Below are positions 53,863 to 62,950 of a stretch of 64,000 nucleotides of DNA, piece after piece. A model generated the notes under the pieces. It saw only the letters and a list, made by a program, of their open reading frames with translations. It searched no databases and was not told the DNA's origin. Position 1 is the stretch's first letter, and every line of letters begins with the position of its first letter. Position numbers and translations under genes: made by a program. Source of the DNA: Caldimonas caldifontis (lineage in GTDB: Bacteria > Pseudomonadota > Gammaproteobacteria > Burkholderiales > Burkholderiaceae_C). The stretch spans positions 1 through 64,000 of the forward strand of contig NZ_PSNX01000016.1 in assembly GCF_002930615.1 (NCBI RefSeq), read 5' to 3'.

Positions 53863-55713
53863 GTGGATACAGGAAAAGTGGGCAACCTTCCCATTCGCGC
53901 ACATCGTCTCGCGCTGTGTGCTGCCCTGTCGGCCGCCGTCGTGGGCCTGGCCGCCTGTGGTGGCGGTAGCGACAGCCCCAGTCCCAGCCCGGCGCCGCCG
54001 GCGTCCGGCTCACCCAGCCCGGCCCCTGCACCGGGCCCGGCTCCGGCGCCAGGGCCAGTCCCCACGCCGCCGGCCTCACCCGCACCGCCGGCTTCGCCCC
54101 CGCCGGCCTCGCCGCCGCCCGCGACCGGCCTGCCCGACACGCCTACCACCCAGCGCGACGCCGTGCGTCTGGCCGACCAGGCCACCTTCGGGCCCACCGA
54201 GGCCCTGATCGCCACGATCCGCACGCAGGGCCCGGCCAAGTGGATCAGTGAGCAGATGGCCGCGCCGATGTCTCGCTACACCAGTGGCGGCACCGGGGCC
54301 GTGCATCAGTACACCGGCAGCGGTGACTTCTGCGACGGGCGCGGCGCCAACTGCTGGCGCGACTGGTCGTCCACCACGCCGCTGGTCTGGGACTTCTACC
54401 GCAACGCGGTGAACAACCCCGACCAGCTGCGCCAGCGCGTGGCCCTGGCGTTGCAGCAGATCGTCGTGGTGTCCAACCTGGAGGTGAGCGGCACCTATGG
54501 CTTCCGCAACTATCACAACATGCTGCTGGAGCAGTCCTTCGGCAACTACCGCGAGGTGCTGCGCAAGGTGAGCCTGTCGCCGGTGATGGGTGACTTCCTC
54601 AACAACGCCAACAACGACCGGGCGGCCCCGAACGAGAACTTCGCGCGCGAGCTGCTGCAGCTCTTCTCCATCGGCACCTGCGAACTCAATGCGAACGGCA
54701 CGCTCAAGGGGGGCAGCTGCACGCCCACCTACAACAACGACACCGTGCGCGCCTATGCCTATGCGCTCACCGGCTGGACCTACCCCGCCGGCGGCGCCAC
54801 GCCCTGGGGCTGCTGGCCGCAGGGCGCCAACTGCCGCTATTACGATGGCGACATGGTGCCGGTGGCGCGATACCACGACACCGGCGCGCGCACCCTGCTG
54901 TCCGGCGTGAGCCTGCCGTCCGGCCACACCGCGCCACAGGCCCTGGAAGCCGTGCTGGACAGCCTGATGAACCACCCCAACATCGGGCCCTTCATCGGCA
55001 AACAGCTCATCCAGCACCTCGTCACCAGCAATCCTTCGCCTGCTTATGTGCAGCGTGTGGCCACGGCCTTCAACACCGGCCGCTTCGACAGCTTCGGCAG
55101 CGGCCAGCGCGGTGACATGCGCGCCACGGTGGCCGCCATCCTGCTCGACCCCGAGGCCCGCAGCCCGAGTCCGGGAGTGGACTTCGGCCGCCTGCGCGAG
55201 CCGGTGCAGCTCTTCACCGGCGTGCTGCGTGCGCTGGATGGGCGCACGGACGGTGAAGCCCTGGGCTGGTGGTGGGGTGAACAGCTGCGCCAGCACATGT
55301 TCCGCCCACCCTCGGTGTTCAACTTCTATCCGCCCGACTACCCCGTGGCCGGTACCGCGCTGGTGGGCCCGGCCTTTGGCATCCACAACGCCAATGCCGC
55401 CTTGCAGCGCATCAACTACGTGAACTACCTGCTCTTCTGGGGGGGCTCGGGCCCCGTGTCGAGCGTGCCCAACGCGGTTGGCACACGTGTGGATCTGGGC
55501 CGTTTCCTGGCCGATGCCGACAATCCGGCCGCGCTGGTCGATCGCCTGTCCATGCTGGCCCTGGGCGAGCTGCTCCCGTCGGGGCCGCGCACCCAGGTCA
55601 TCAACGCGGTCTCGGCCTACACACCGGTCAGCAACGACACCGCACGCCTGAACCGCGTCCGCCAGGCGGCCTACCTCGTCTTCGCCTCGCCGCAGTACCA
55701 GGTCATCCGTTGA
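53863..55713 (+). CDS. DUF1800 lipoprotein
   Basis: A 616-residue exported protein. The signal peptide ends with lipobox LAAC, followed by a Ser/Pro/Ala/Gly-rich linker of about 60 residues. The DUF1800 domain has RLADQATFGPTEALI, the conserved NFARELLQLFSIG near 260 and FRPPSVFNFYPPDYP near 475. The fold and function of DUF1800 are not well known. I took GTG 53863, 7 bases after GAGAG; GTG 53827 and TTG 53857 are alternatives. It is followed 8 bases later by the DUF1501 gene, its standard partner. Confidence 0.85.
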   Translation: MDTGKVGNLPIRAHRLALCAALSAAVVGLAACGGGSDSPSPSPAPPASGSPSPAPAPGPAPAPGPVPTPPASPAPPASPPPASPPPATGLPDTPTTQRDAVRLADQATFGPTEALIATIRTQGPAKWISEQMAAPMSRYTSGGTGAVHQYTGSGDFCDGRGANCWRDWSSTTPLVWDFYRNAVNNPDQLRQRVALALQQIVVVSNLEVSGTYGFRNYHNMLLEQSFGNYREVLRKVSLSPVMGDFLNNANNDRAAPNENFARELLQLFSIGTCELNANGTLKGGSCTPTYNNDTVRAYAYALTGWTYPAGGATPWGCWPQGANCRYYDGDMVPVARYHDTGARTLLSGVSLPSGHTAPQALEAVLDSLMNHPNIGPFIGKQLIQHLVTSNPSPAYVQRVATAFNTGRFDSFGSGQRGDMRATVAAILLDPEARSPSPGVDFGRLREPVQLFTGVLRALDGRTDGEALGWWWGEQLRQHMFRPPSVFNFYPPDYPVAGTALVGPAFGIHNANAALQRINYVNYLLFWGGSGPVSSVPNAVGTRVDLGRFLADADNPAALVDRLSMLALGELLPSGPRTQVINAVSAYTPVSNDTARLNRVRQAAYLVFASPQYQVIR

Positions 55714-55721
55714 GGTCCCCG

Positions 55722-57161
55722 ATGAAAACACGCACTCCTCTCGATGCCGTGGCCATGCAGCGCCGCCAGTGGCTGAAGTTCACCGGCGGCACCCTGGCCG
55801 GCGCCCTGGGCCTGGGCGGCCTGGGCTCGCTACTGCACACCCCCGTGCAGGCGCAGGCCGGCTACAAGGCGCTGGTCTGTGTCTTCCTCTATGGCGGCAA
55901 CGATGGCCTGAACACCATCGTGCCCACCGACACCACGCGCTACAACCAGTACGCCAACGTGCGCGGCTCGCTCGCGCTGCCGCGCACCAGCCTGGTGAGC
56001 CTGGGCAGCAGCGGTTACGGCCTGCACCCGGCCATGACGGCGCTGGAGTCGGTGTGGAACCAGGGCCACCTGGCCCCGGTGTTCAACGTGGGCCCGCTGT
56101 ATGCCCCCATGACCAAGACCGAGTACCGCAACGCGCCGGCCAATTCGTCGCTCATCCCCGACGCACTGTTCTCGCATTCCGACCAGCAACTGCTGTGGGA
56201 GGCGGCCAGTACCAGCGCCATGGCGCGCACCGGCTGGGGTGGGCGCGCCGCGGAAACGCTGGCCACCGCCAACCCGGTGATCTCGGTGGGGGGCAATGGC
56301 CGCTTCGGCCTGTCCACGCTGGCCGCCCCGCTGGTGCTGCCCGGCCCCGGGGCCACCTTCGGGCTGGAAGGTCTGGAGAACACAGGCTGGGCGCCGGTGG
56401 GCACACGCAAGACGGCCATCGATGCCCTGTACGCAGGAAGCCACCCCAATGCCTTGCTCAACGCCTACATGAGCCAGCAGCGCGATGCCTTCGCCATGTC
56501 CGACCGGCTGGGGGCGCTGGTGAAGACGACGCCGTCGGACGCCAATGCCTCGGCCGCCATCAACCTGGCCTTCGCGCCACTCATCAGCAACGGCAGCATC
56601 ACTTCGGGCCTCGGGCAGCAGCTCTACCAGGTGGCCAAGCTCATCGAAGGCCGTGCCACGGTGCGGGGCGAACGCCAGATCTTCTTTGCCTCGCTGGGCG
56701 GCTTCGACACCCACGGCAACCAGATCGGCAGCAGCAGCACCGTGGGCGAGCATGCCCGCCTGCTGGGCATCCTGGCCCAGGCCATGGCCTGCTTCCACCA
56801 GGCCATGCTCAACTTGGGGCTGGGCCAGAACGTCACACTCTTCACGCAAAGCGACTTCGGCCGCACCTTCAAGCCCAACAACAGCGCCGGCACCGACCAC
56901 GCCTGGGGCAACCACCACCTGGTGATGGGGGGCGCGGTGGCCGGCGGCACCACCTATGGCAGCTATCCCGAGCTGGTCCTGGGGGGCCCCGACGACGTGG
57001 GCGTGCAGTCGTGGGAGTTGCACGGCCGATGGATTCCGAAGATCGGCGTGGACCAGTACGCGGCCACCTTGCTGCGCTGGTTCGGCGCGAGCGACACCCA
57101 GCTCGACACCATCCTGCCCAACCTGCGCAACTTCAGCCAGCGCCAACTGGGTTTCGTCTGA
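55722..57161 (+). CDS. DUF1501 Tat-exported protein (sulfatase-like fold)
   Basis: A 479-residue protein with a twin-arginine signal QRRQWLKFTGG and cleavage after VQAQ near 45. The DUF1501 domain is related to the alkaline phosphatase/sulfatase superfamily. Core features are LVCVFLYGGNDGLNTIVP, SLGGFDTHGNQ and the metal-site-like SDFGRT and GTDHAWGNHHLVMGG. It is probably a secreted metal-dependent hydrolase, but no substrate is known. GAGG precedes ATG 55722. The DUF1800-DUF1501 pair is widespread in bacteria. Confidence 0.87.
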   Translation: MKTRTPLDAVAMQRRQWLKFTGGTLAGALGLGGLGSLLHTPVQAQAGYKALVCVFLYGGNDGLNTIVPTDTTRYNQYANVRGSLALPRTSLVSLGSSGYGLHPAMTALESVWNQGHLAPVFNVGPLYAPMTKTEYRNAPANSSLIPDALFSHSDQQLLWEAASTSAMARTGWGGRAAETLATANPVISVGGNGRFGLSTLAAPLVLPGPGATFGLEGLENTGWAPVGTRKTAIDALYAGSHPNALLNAYMSQQRDAFAMSDRLGALVKTTPSDANASAAINLAFAPLISNGSITSGLGQQLYQVAKLIEGRATVRGERQIFFASLGGFDTHGNQIGSSSTVGEHARLLGILAQAMACFHQAMLNLGLGQNVTLFTQSDFGRTFKPNNSAGTDHAWGNHHLVMGGAVAGGTTYGSYPELVLGGPDDVGVQSWELHGRWIPKIGVDQYAATLLRWFGASDTQLDTILPNLRNFSQRQLGFV

Positions 57162-57238
57162 ACCACCGGCTGACGAGGCGCAAGGACTTCGCGGGAGGCG
57201 TTTGACCGCTCCTGTGGTCCTTGCCCACAATCGGACCG

Positions 57239-58642
57239 ATGAGTGCCCTCGCGCCCACCCCGGCCCGTCTGCGCCCCTGGATCGACGGGCTCGAAGTCGG
57301 CCTGCTCGAGCGCAGCGCCGCCGTGCGCCTGGCCTTGCTGGCCGCCTTGGCCGGCGAGCACGTGCTGCTGATCGGTCCGCCCGGCACGGCCAAGAGTGAA
57401 CTGGCGCGCCGGCTGCACCACGCCTTCGCCGATGCGCGCTATTTCGAGCGCCTGCTCACACGCTTCTCCGTCCCCGAAGAGCTCTTCGGTCCACTCTCGC
57501 TGGCCGCGCTGGAGGACGACCGCTACGAACGCCTCACCGACGGCTACCTGCCCACTGCCGGTGTCGCCTTCCTCGACGAAGTCTTCAAGGCCAACTCCGC
57601 CATCCTCAACGCCCTGCTCACCCTGCTCAACGAACGCGAGTTCGACAACGGCGCGCAGCGCCTGCCCGTGCCGCTGATCTGTGTGGTGGGGGCCACCAAC
57701 GAGGTGCCGCAAGAGGAAGGCCTGCGCGCCTTCCACGACCGCTTCCTGGTGCGGGTGCCCGTGGCCCCGGTGAGCGATGCACAGTTCAAGTCCTTGCTCA
57801 CGCTGTCCGCCCCCCCGCCCACACGCACCCTCATTGCCGCCAAGCCCTTGCGCCGCGACGAGCTCGACGCATTGCGCGAGGCTGCCACCGCGGTCGCCCT
57901 GCCCGAGCCCGTGCTGCAGGCCCTGCAGACGGCTCGACGCTTTGCGGCCGAGCAGGGCCTGCACGTGTCCGATCGACGGTGGCGACAGACGGTCGGGCTG
58001 CTGCGCGTGCAGGCCGCCAGCGAGGGCCGCACGGCCGTCGATGCGGCCGACCTCTGGCTGCTGCCCTATGTGCTGCCCGAGCGCCCCGAGCAGGTGGGCG
58101 GGTGGCAGACCTGGGTGATCGACACGCTGATGGCCTGCCCCACCACGCAGCGCCCGGGCCTGCAACGTGCCGTCGAGGCCTTCGAACGCCAGCTCGACAT
58201 CGAGACCAGCACGCGCCAGGACGATGGCGAAGCCGGCAAGCTGGTGCTGGCCCGCTCCATCGCCCGGGGCGATGACGACGGCGCACGCGAAGGCGGCATC
58301 ACGCGACTGGTGGCCGAACGGCTGGAAGAGCGCCTGCGCCAGCACTACAGCCCCGTGCACATCGCGGCGCGCGTGGCCCAGGTGGACGAACTGCTGCAGC
58401 GCCTCAACGACGAACTCCAGCACCTGGAACGTGCCCGCATGCAAGCGCAGGCCCTGCTGCAAGACCGCCTGTGGTGGCCGCCGGCGTTGCGGCAGACGGT
58501 GCTCCAGCGTCACGAAGACGCCTGTGCCCAGATGGCGGCGTGGCGTGCGCGCGCCCAGTGCGTGCGCGACGGCTTTGCGCAGCTGCCGGTGGACGAGACC
58601 CTGGCCGGCACCCCCCCGGCCCCCATCGCCCTGGAAGCCTGA
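57239..58642 (+). CDS. ravA: MoxR-type AAA ATPase, RavA-like
   Basis: A 467-residue MoxR ATPase. Walker A is GPPGTAKS at 46-53, Walker B VAFLDEVFKANSAILNALL near 108, sensor 1 GATNE, and arginine finger FHDRF. The C-terminal 200 residues are helical and correspond to the RavA LARA/triple-helical part. RavA works with the VWA protein ViaA in E. coli, linked to respiratory complexes and aminoglycoside uptake. The VWA gene follows 13 bases downstream. Confidence 0.85.
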   Translation: MSALAPTPARLRPWIDGLEVGLLERSAAVRLALLAALAGEHVLLIGPPGTAKSELARRLHHAFADARYFERLLTRFSVPEELFGPLSLAALEDDRYERLTDGYLPTAGVAFLDEVFKANSAILNALLTLLNEREFDNGAQRLPVPLICVVGATNEVPQEEGLRAFHDRFLVRVPVAPVSDAQFKSLLTLSAPPPTRTLIAAKPLRRDELDALREAATAVALPEPVLQALQTARRFAAEQGLHVSDRRWRQTVGLLRVQAASEGRTAVDAADLWLLPYVLPERPEQVGGWQTWVIDTLMACPTTQRPGLQRAVEAFERQLDIETSTRQDDGEAGKLVLARSIARGDDDGAREGGITRLVAERLEERLRQHYSPVHIAARVAQVDELLQRLNDELQHLERARMQAQALLQDRLWWPPALRQTVLQRHEDACAQMAAWRARAQCVRDGFAQLPVDETLAGTPPAPIALEA

Positions 58643-58655
58643 GCGAGGCCGCGGC

Positions 58656-60107
58656 GTGGACGCGCCCTACCACCACCTCGACACCTTGCCCCGCGGCCTG
58701 TGGCTGCCCGCGCTGGTCACCGCCGCCGGAGGCACCGCATCGCGCCTGGCGCAACTGCCGGCCTGGCGTGAGGCCTTGCTGCAAGGTGAACTGCCCGACG
58801 CCACGCTCGACTTCGGCGACGCCGCTGCCGTGCATCGCTTTCGCGCAGCCATCGGTGAACTGGGTCTGCCCGCGCTGTGCCGTCAGGCGCCGGCCATGGC
58901 CGACCAGGTGCTGCGCACGATGCTCTGGCACCTCGACCACCTGATCGATCTGCAGCCCCGGCTGGACCGCGAGGCCGCCATCGCACAGGCCGTGGAGGAG
59001 TTCGTCGCCGCCTGGTCGCTCGAGAAAGGCGACTGGGACGAGGTGGTGGCGCTGCTGCGGGGCCTGGGCGACCTCGCCCTGCTGCGCTGGGACGCCTTGC
59101 GAGGCCGGCTGCAGTCGCACGAATGGCAGGAGGCCCGGCGCATCGCCGAGCTGCTGCAACGGCTGCCCGCGCTTACCGGGCTGATCGACCGCCTGGGCCG
59201 CCGCGAACCCTTGCCGGTCTCGCCCACACCGTCCACCGGAGGCTCGGGCCCCCAGCCCGCCACGTTGGCGGCTCGCGTGACCCGCCTGATGGACGCGCCC
59301 AGCGAGGTGCGCGGCGTGCGGCGCTCGGGCGATCTGTCTCGCCTCTTGGCCAGCGAAGCCATGCAGATGCATCACCCGGTGCTGCGCCGCCTGTGGCGTG
59401 CGCGTCTGGTCGAACGCCAGTTGCTCACGCTCGAAGACGAGGCCGAACTCATCGAGTGGGTGCCAAACCCCCACCCGGCACCCCGCCCGGCGGCCCACTC
59501 ACCCACCCCTCAGGGCCGCGGCCCTTTCATCGTCTGCCTCGACACCTCGGGGTCGATGCGCGGCGCCCCGGAAGCCGTCGCCAAGGCGGTGGTGCTGCAG
59601 GCGCTGCGCACGGCGCACGCGACGCAGCGCGCCTGCCGGCTCATCGCCTTCGGCGGCGAAGGCGAGATCGTGGAGCACGAGCTGTCACTCACTCCGCAGG
59701 GGCTCGACGCGCTGCTCACCGTGATGGGCCAGTCCTTCGACGGCGGCACCGACCTGCAACAGCCGCTGGCCCGAGCGATCGAGACGGTGCACGAGGCCGG
59801 CTACACCCAGGCCGACCTGCTGATCGCCAGCGACGGCGAGTTTGGTGTCACGCCCGCCACCCTCGCCCAGCTCGATGCCGCCCGCGACCGCTTTGGCCTG
59901 CGCGTGCAGGGCGTGTTGATCGGCGACCGCGAGACCATGGGCCTGCTGGAAGTGTGCGACGACATCCACTGGGTGCGTGACTGGCGCCGCTATGCCGGTG
60001 ACGGCCGCCACACGGACGGCTTCACGCCGGTGCACAGCAAGAGCCTCACCGCGTTGTACTTCCCGAATGCCTTGAGCGAACGTGCGGTGCGGCACCGCCC
60101 GCGCTGA
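58656..60107 (+). CDS. viaA: VWA-domain protein, ViaA-like
   Basis: A 483-residue protein. The N-terminal 270 residues are helical and poorly conserved. The C-terminal VWA domain has the MIDAS motif DTSGSMRG from Asp296, Thr in GGTD near 360 and the SDGEFG acidic site. The GTG start 58656 lies after a GAGG, and the first residues (DAPYHHLDTLPRGLWLP) look like a genuine N-terminus. With the MoxR ATPase it forms a RavA-ViaA-type chaperone pair, so a role in assembling a metal or respiratory enzyme is possible. Confidence 0.82.
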   Translation: MDAPYHHLDTLPRGLWLPALVTAAGGTASRLAQLPAWREALLQGELPDATLDFGDAAAVHRFRAAIGELGLPALCRQAPAMADQVLRTMLWHLDHLIDLQPRLDREAAIAQAVEEFVAAWSLEKGDWDEVVALLRGLGDLALLRWDALRGRLQSHEWQEARRIAELLQRLPALTGLIDRLGRREPLPVSPTPSTGGSGPQPATLAARVTRLMDAPSEVRGVRRSGDLSRLLASEAMQMHHPVLRRLWRARLVERQLLTLEDEAELIEWVPNPHPAPRPAAHSPTPQGRGPFIVCLDTSGSMRGAPEAVAKAVVLQALRTAHATQRACRLIAFGGEGEIVEHELSLTPQGLDALLTVMGQSFDGGTDLQQPLARAIETVHEAGYTQADLLIASDGEFGVTPATLAQLDAARDRFGLRVQGVLIGDRETMGLLEVCDDIHWVRDWRRYAGDGRHTDGFTPVHSKSLTALYFPNALSERAVRHRPR

Positions 60108-60122
60108 GACGCTGCGTGAAGC

Positions 60123-61487
60123 TCAACGCATCGCCAGCGTCTCGATCACCGCGGTGACCACCACCATGCACACGAGGTTGAGCGCCAGCCCGCAGCGCAT
60201 CATCGTGCTCTGGGGCACCAGGCCCGTGCCGAAGACGATGGCATTGGGCGGCGTGGCCACAGGCAACATGAAGGCGCAGGAGGCGGCCACCGCGATGGCC
60301 GCCGACAGCGTGATCGGCGGCAGCCCCAGCTCGGCCCCCACACCCAGGAACAGCGGCACGAGCAGGGCGGCACTGGCGGTGTTGCTCACCAGCTCGGTCA
60401 GCATGACCACAAAGGCGATCACACCGAAGATCAGCAGATAGACCGACGCCCCCTGCACCCACAGCACCAGTTGCTCGGCCAGGAAACGGCTCGCCCCGGT
60501 GCCCCCCATCACCGCACTCAGCGTGAGACCGCCGCCAAACAGCAGCAGCACGCCCCAGTGGGCCTTGCCCTCGATGTCGTCCCAGCCCAGGCTGCCCGTG
60601 ATGCACAGCGCGGCAATGGCGGCCAGCGCCACCACCGTGTCGAAGTCGGCGGTTATGCCCAGGGCTTGCGCCAGGGGAGCCCCGGCCACCCAGCCCAGCA
60701 CCGTGAGCGCAAAGATCGCCACCACCGTGAGACGCTCCCGGGTCCAGGCCATCGCCAGCTTGGGCACCTCGATGCGCCCCGCCAGGCGCGGGCGCAGCAT
60801 CAGGTAGAGCGTGAGCCCCATCAGCGGCAGCAGCAGGCCCACGATGGGCAGGCCGATGGACATCCAGCGCGCGAAGCTGATGTCGGCCTGCGCGGCCGCA
60901 ATCGCATTGGGCGGGCTGCCCACCAGGGTGCCGATACCGCCGATGCTGGCGCTGTAGGCCAAGCCCAGCAGCACGAACATCTTCTCTGCGGTGGGTGTTG
61001 CGGCGCCCTCCTCCTGGACCTCGTCAGCGCTGAGCAGCCCGAGCGCCAGCGGCAGCATCATCGCCGCGGTGGCGGTGTTGCTGATCCACATCGACAGGAA
61101 GGCCGTGAGCACAAAGAGCAGCAGCACCGCCACCGCCCGGCGCCCGCCCGCCCAGCGCAGCACCGTCACCGCGAGCCAGCGATCCAGCCCATGACGGGCA
61201 AGTGCGGCGGCCAGCGCAAAGCCGCCCAGGAAGAGGAAGATGATCGGGTTGGCAAACTGCGCCAGCGCCTCGCGCGGCGCCAGCACCCCCATCAGGATGG
61301 CCAGCAAGGGCACCAGCAGCGCGGTGACCGTGACATGCAGCGCCTGCGTCATCCACAGCGCGCCGATGAGGGTGAAGAGGGTCAGGCCGGTGCGAAGGGC
61401 CGGCTCGGACGACCCCAGGGACCACACCAAGGCCGCAAGAGCCAGGCTGGCGAGCAAGCGCCCGCCAGAGGACAGAATCATCGACAT
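60123..61487 (-). CDS. DASS/SLC13 family anion transporter
   Basis: A 454-residue inner-membrane transporter with about 11 helices. It has the duplicated SNT-type motifs of the divalent anion:sodium symporter family: SNTATAAMMLPLALGL near 138 and SNTASAALLVPLFLG near 386. GTLVGSPPNAIAAA and PVATPPNAIVFGTG are the paired hairpin loops. Likely substrates are dicarboxylates (succinate, malate) or sulfate, and the motif pair favours dicarboxylates. It is convergent with the ViaA-like gene, 15 bases apart. Confidence 0.88.
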   Translation of the reverse strand: MSMILSSGGRLLASLALAALVWSLGSSEPALRTGLTLFTLIGALWMTQALHVTVTALLVPLLAILMGVLAPREALAQFANPIIFLFLGGFALAAALARHGLDRWLAVTVLRWAGGRRAVAVLLLFVLTAFLSMWISNTATAAMMLPLALGLLSADEVQEEGAATPTAEKMFVLLGLAYSASIGGIGTLVGSPPNAIAAAQADISFARWMSIGLPIVGLLLPLMGLTLYLMLRPRLAGRIEVPKLAMAWTRERLTVVAIFALTVLGWVAGAPLAQALGITADFDTVVALAAIAALCITGSLGWDDIEGKAHWGVLLLFGGGLTLSAVMGGTGASRFLAEQLVLWVQGASVYLLIFGVIAFVVMLTELVSNTASAALLVPLFLGVGAELGLPPITLSAAIAVAASCAFMLPVATPPNAIVFGTGLVPQSTMMRCGLALNLVCMVVVTAVIETLAMR

Positions 61488-61585
61488 GGGCAAGGGCCGC
61501 CACCGGGTGGCGCGGCATCATCGGAACCGCGCAAGGATACGCGCGGCAAGCGCCCCGAAGGCTGAAGCCCCAGCGGGCTGCTGCG

Positions 61586-62284
61586 TCAGCTTGAAGTCGG
61601 CCTGCGCTTCAGCGAGGTCGCGATGCACCACTGCGCCGCCCAGTAGGTGGACAGCACCCACAGCGACGCCTCCGGCAGCGGATCGAGGAACTTGTTGATC
61701 GCCAGCAGGGTGTCGGAGCTGATGAAGAGCAAACCGCCCAGCGCCGCGTAACCGGCTTCGCGCGACAGCGGGGCCGTGCCTTCGCACAGCCACCAGGTGG
61801 CCGCCTGCGCCGCCATGGCGGCCAGGCAGACCACATAGGCCACCACCGGGATCTGCAGCGCCCCGGGCACGCCCGGCCACAACTGGGCCAGCAGCGCCGC
61901 GCTCACCGCGGCATAGAAGATCCAGGGCTGCCACACAGACGCCAGGCGCGTGGTGGACGTGAAGGCCACCAGGTAGGCCAGGTGGGCCAGCAGAAAGGCC
62001 ACCAGCCCGGCCACGAAACCGCCCGGCCACATGAGCGCGATGTCACCGGCCAGCGAGAACACCAGCCCCACCAGCACCCAGGTGCGACGCCGCGGCACAT
62101 CGCCGGTGCGCGACCAGGCATAGGCAATGATGAGGACAGTGGTGAGCGGCTTGAAGACGAAGCGCAGGATCTCGGCATCGAGCGCATTCGGCCCGCTGAA
62201 GATGGCCAGCAGGGCACTGGCCACCAGCACCCAGGGCAGGGTGTAGCGCCAGGCGGTGGCCCAGAAATGGGAAGGATGGTTCAT
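61586..62284 (-). CDS. YhhN-family membrane protein (lysoplasmalogenase-like)
   Basis: A 232-residue inner-membrane protein with eight helices. Conserved features are FKPLTTVLIIAYAW near 44, the acidic FSLAGDIALMWP near 77 and FISSDTLLAINKF near 188. These acidic residues form the active site in TMEM86B-type lysoplasmalogenases; bacterial YhhN proteins are only sometimes confirmed for that activity. It lies 98 bases upstream of the DASS gene on the same strand. Confidence 0.87.
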   Translation of the reverse strand: MNHPSHFWATAWRYTLPWVLVASALLAIFSGPNALDAEILRFVFKPLTTVLIIAYAWSRTGDVPRRRTWVLVGLVFSLAGDIALMWPGGFVAGLVAFLLAHLAYLVAFTSTTRLASVWQPWIFYAAVSAALLAQLWPGVPGALQIPVVAYVVCLAAMAAQAATWWLCEGTAPLSREAGYAALGGLLFISSDTLLAINKFLDPLPEASLWVLSTYWAAQWCIATSLKRRPTSS

Positions 62285-62368
62285 GGAGGGCGATTCTGCG
62301 GTGCTGAACCGAGCCTCGCCACTGGGGGTCGCCCGATGGCACTCTGCGAAATCGGTTGATAGCCCGCG

Positions 62369-62623
62369 TCAGTAGTGATACCGCAACTGCGCCACGAGCA
62401 AGGCATCACCTTCCACTTTGTAGACCATGCGGTGCTCCTCCGTGATGCGGCGCGACCAGAAGCCAGCCAGGGCGTGTTTCAGGGGCTCGGGCTTGCCCAC
62501 GCCACCGAAGGGTTCGCGCTGGGTTTCGCGGATGAGCTTGTTGATGCGCTCCAGCATGCGACGGTCCTGCGTCTGCCAGTAGAGGTAGTCCTCCCAGGCG
62601 GCCTCGGCAAAGACCAGCTTCAC
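62369..62623 (-). CDS. yoeB: YoeB-type mRNA interferase toxin
   Basis: An 84-residue ribosome-dependent endoribonuclease of the RelE superfamily that cuts mRNA in the A site. Length equals E. coli YoeB, and all catalytic residues are in register: Glu46, Arg65, His83 and terminal Tyr84. The GTG start overlaps the antitoxin stop as GTGA, giving tight translational coupling. It is the second gene of a YefM-YoeB operon. Confidence 0.95.
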   Translation of the reverse strand: MKLVFAEAAWEDYLYWQTQDRRMLERINKLIRETQREPFGGVGKPEPLKHALAGFWSRRITEEHRMVYKVEGDALLVAQLRYHY

Positions 62624-62871
62624 TCGACCAGCCCGCGTTCCTGGCCACCCCCGGATGACAACTCCATCACCGCATTCAACAGCCGCCGCGCATTGGCCGG
62701 GCTGCGCAACAGATAGGCCGTCTCTTCGAGCGACTGGTAGTCCTCCAACGACAGCATCACCACCGACTGCTGGCCGCTGCGGGTGATGATCACGGGTTCG
62801 TGGTCGTTGCACACCCGGTCCATCGTGCTGGCCAGGTGGGCGCGAGCGGCAGAATAGGTGATGGCATCCAT
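62620..62871 (-). CDS. yefM: YefM/Phd-type antitoxin
   Basis: An 83-residue antitoxin. The N-terminal DNA-binding YefM/Phd fold reads MDAITYSAARAHLASTMDRV, then VIITRSGQQSVVMLSLEDYQSLEETAYL. The C-terminal part would wrap the toxin. AAGGAG lies before ATG 62871. It neutralises YoeB and autorepresses through the paired TGTACA palindromes just upstream. Confidence 0.95.
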   Translation of the reverse strand: MDAITYSAARAHLASTMDRVCNDHEPVIITRSGQQSVVMLSLEDYQSLEETAYLLRSPANARRLLNAVMELSSGGGQERGLVE

Positions 62872-62882
62872 GCGAACTCCTT

Positions 62883-62900
62883 TGTACAGGATATTGTACA
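62883..62900. promoter_or_regulatory. Paired TGTACA operator of yefM-yoeB
   Basis: TGTACA occurs at 62883-62888 and again at 62895-62900, centres 12 bases apart. In E. coli the yefM-yoeB operator consists of two palindromes with the same TGTACA core and the same spacing. The second copy lies 12 bases upstream of the antitoxin ATG, overlapping the likely promoter. Confidence 0.8.
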
Positions 62901-62950
62901 TATGAAGCGCAGCGCTTGCTGACCCCGCATTCCAACAACCACATCAGGCC

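Noticed and set aside
51331-53904. 857-codon minus-strand frame opposite fdhA
   Set aside because: Antisense shadow; fdhA on the plus strand has all cofactor motifs.
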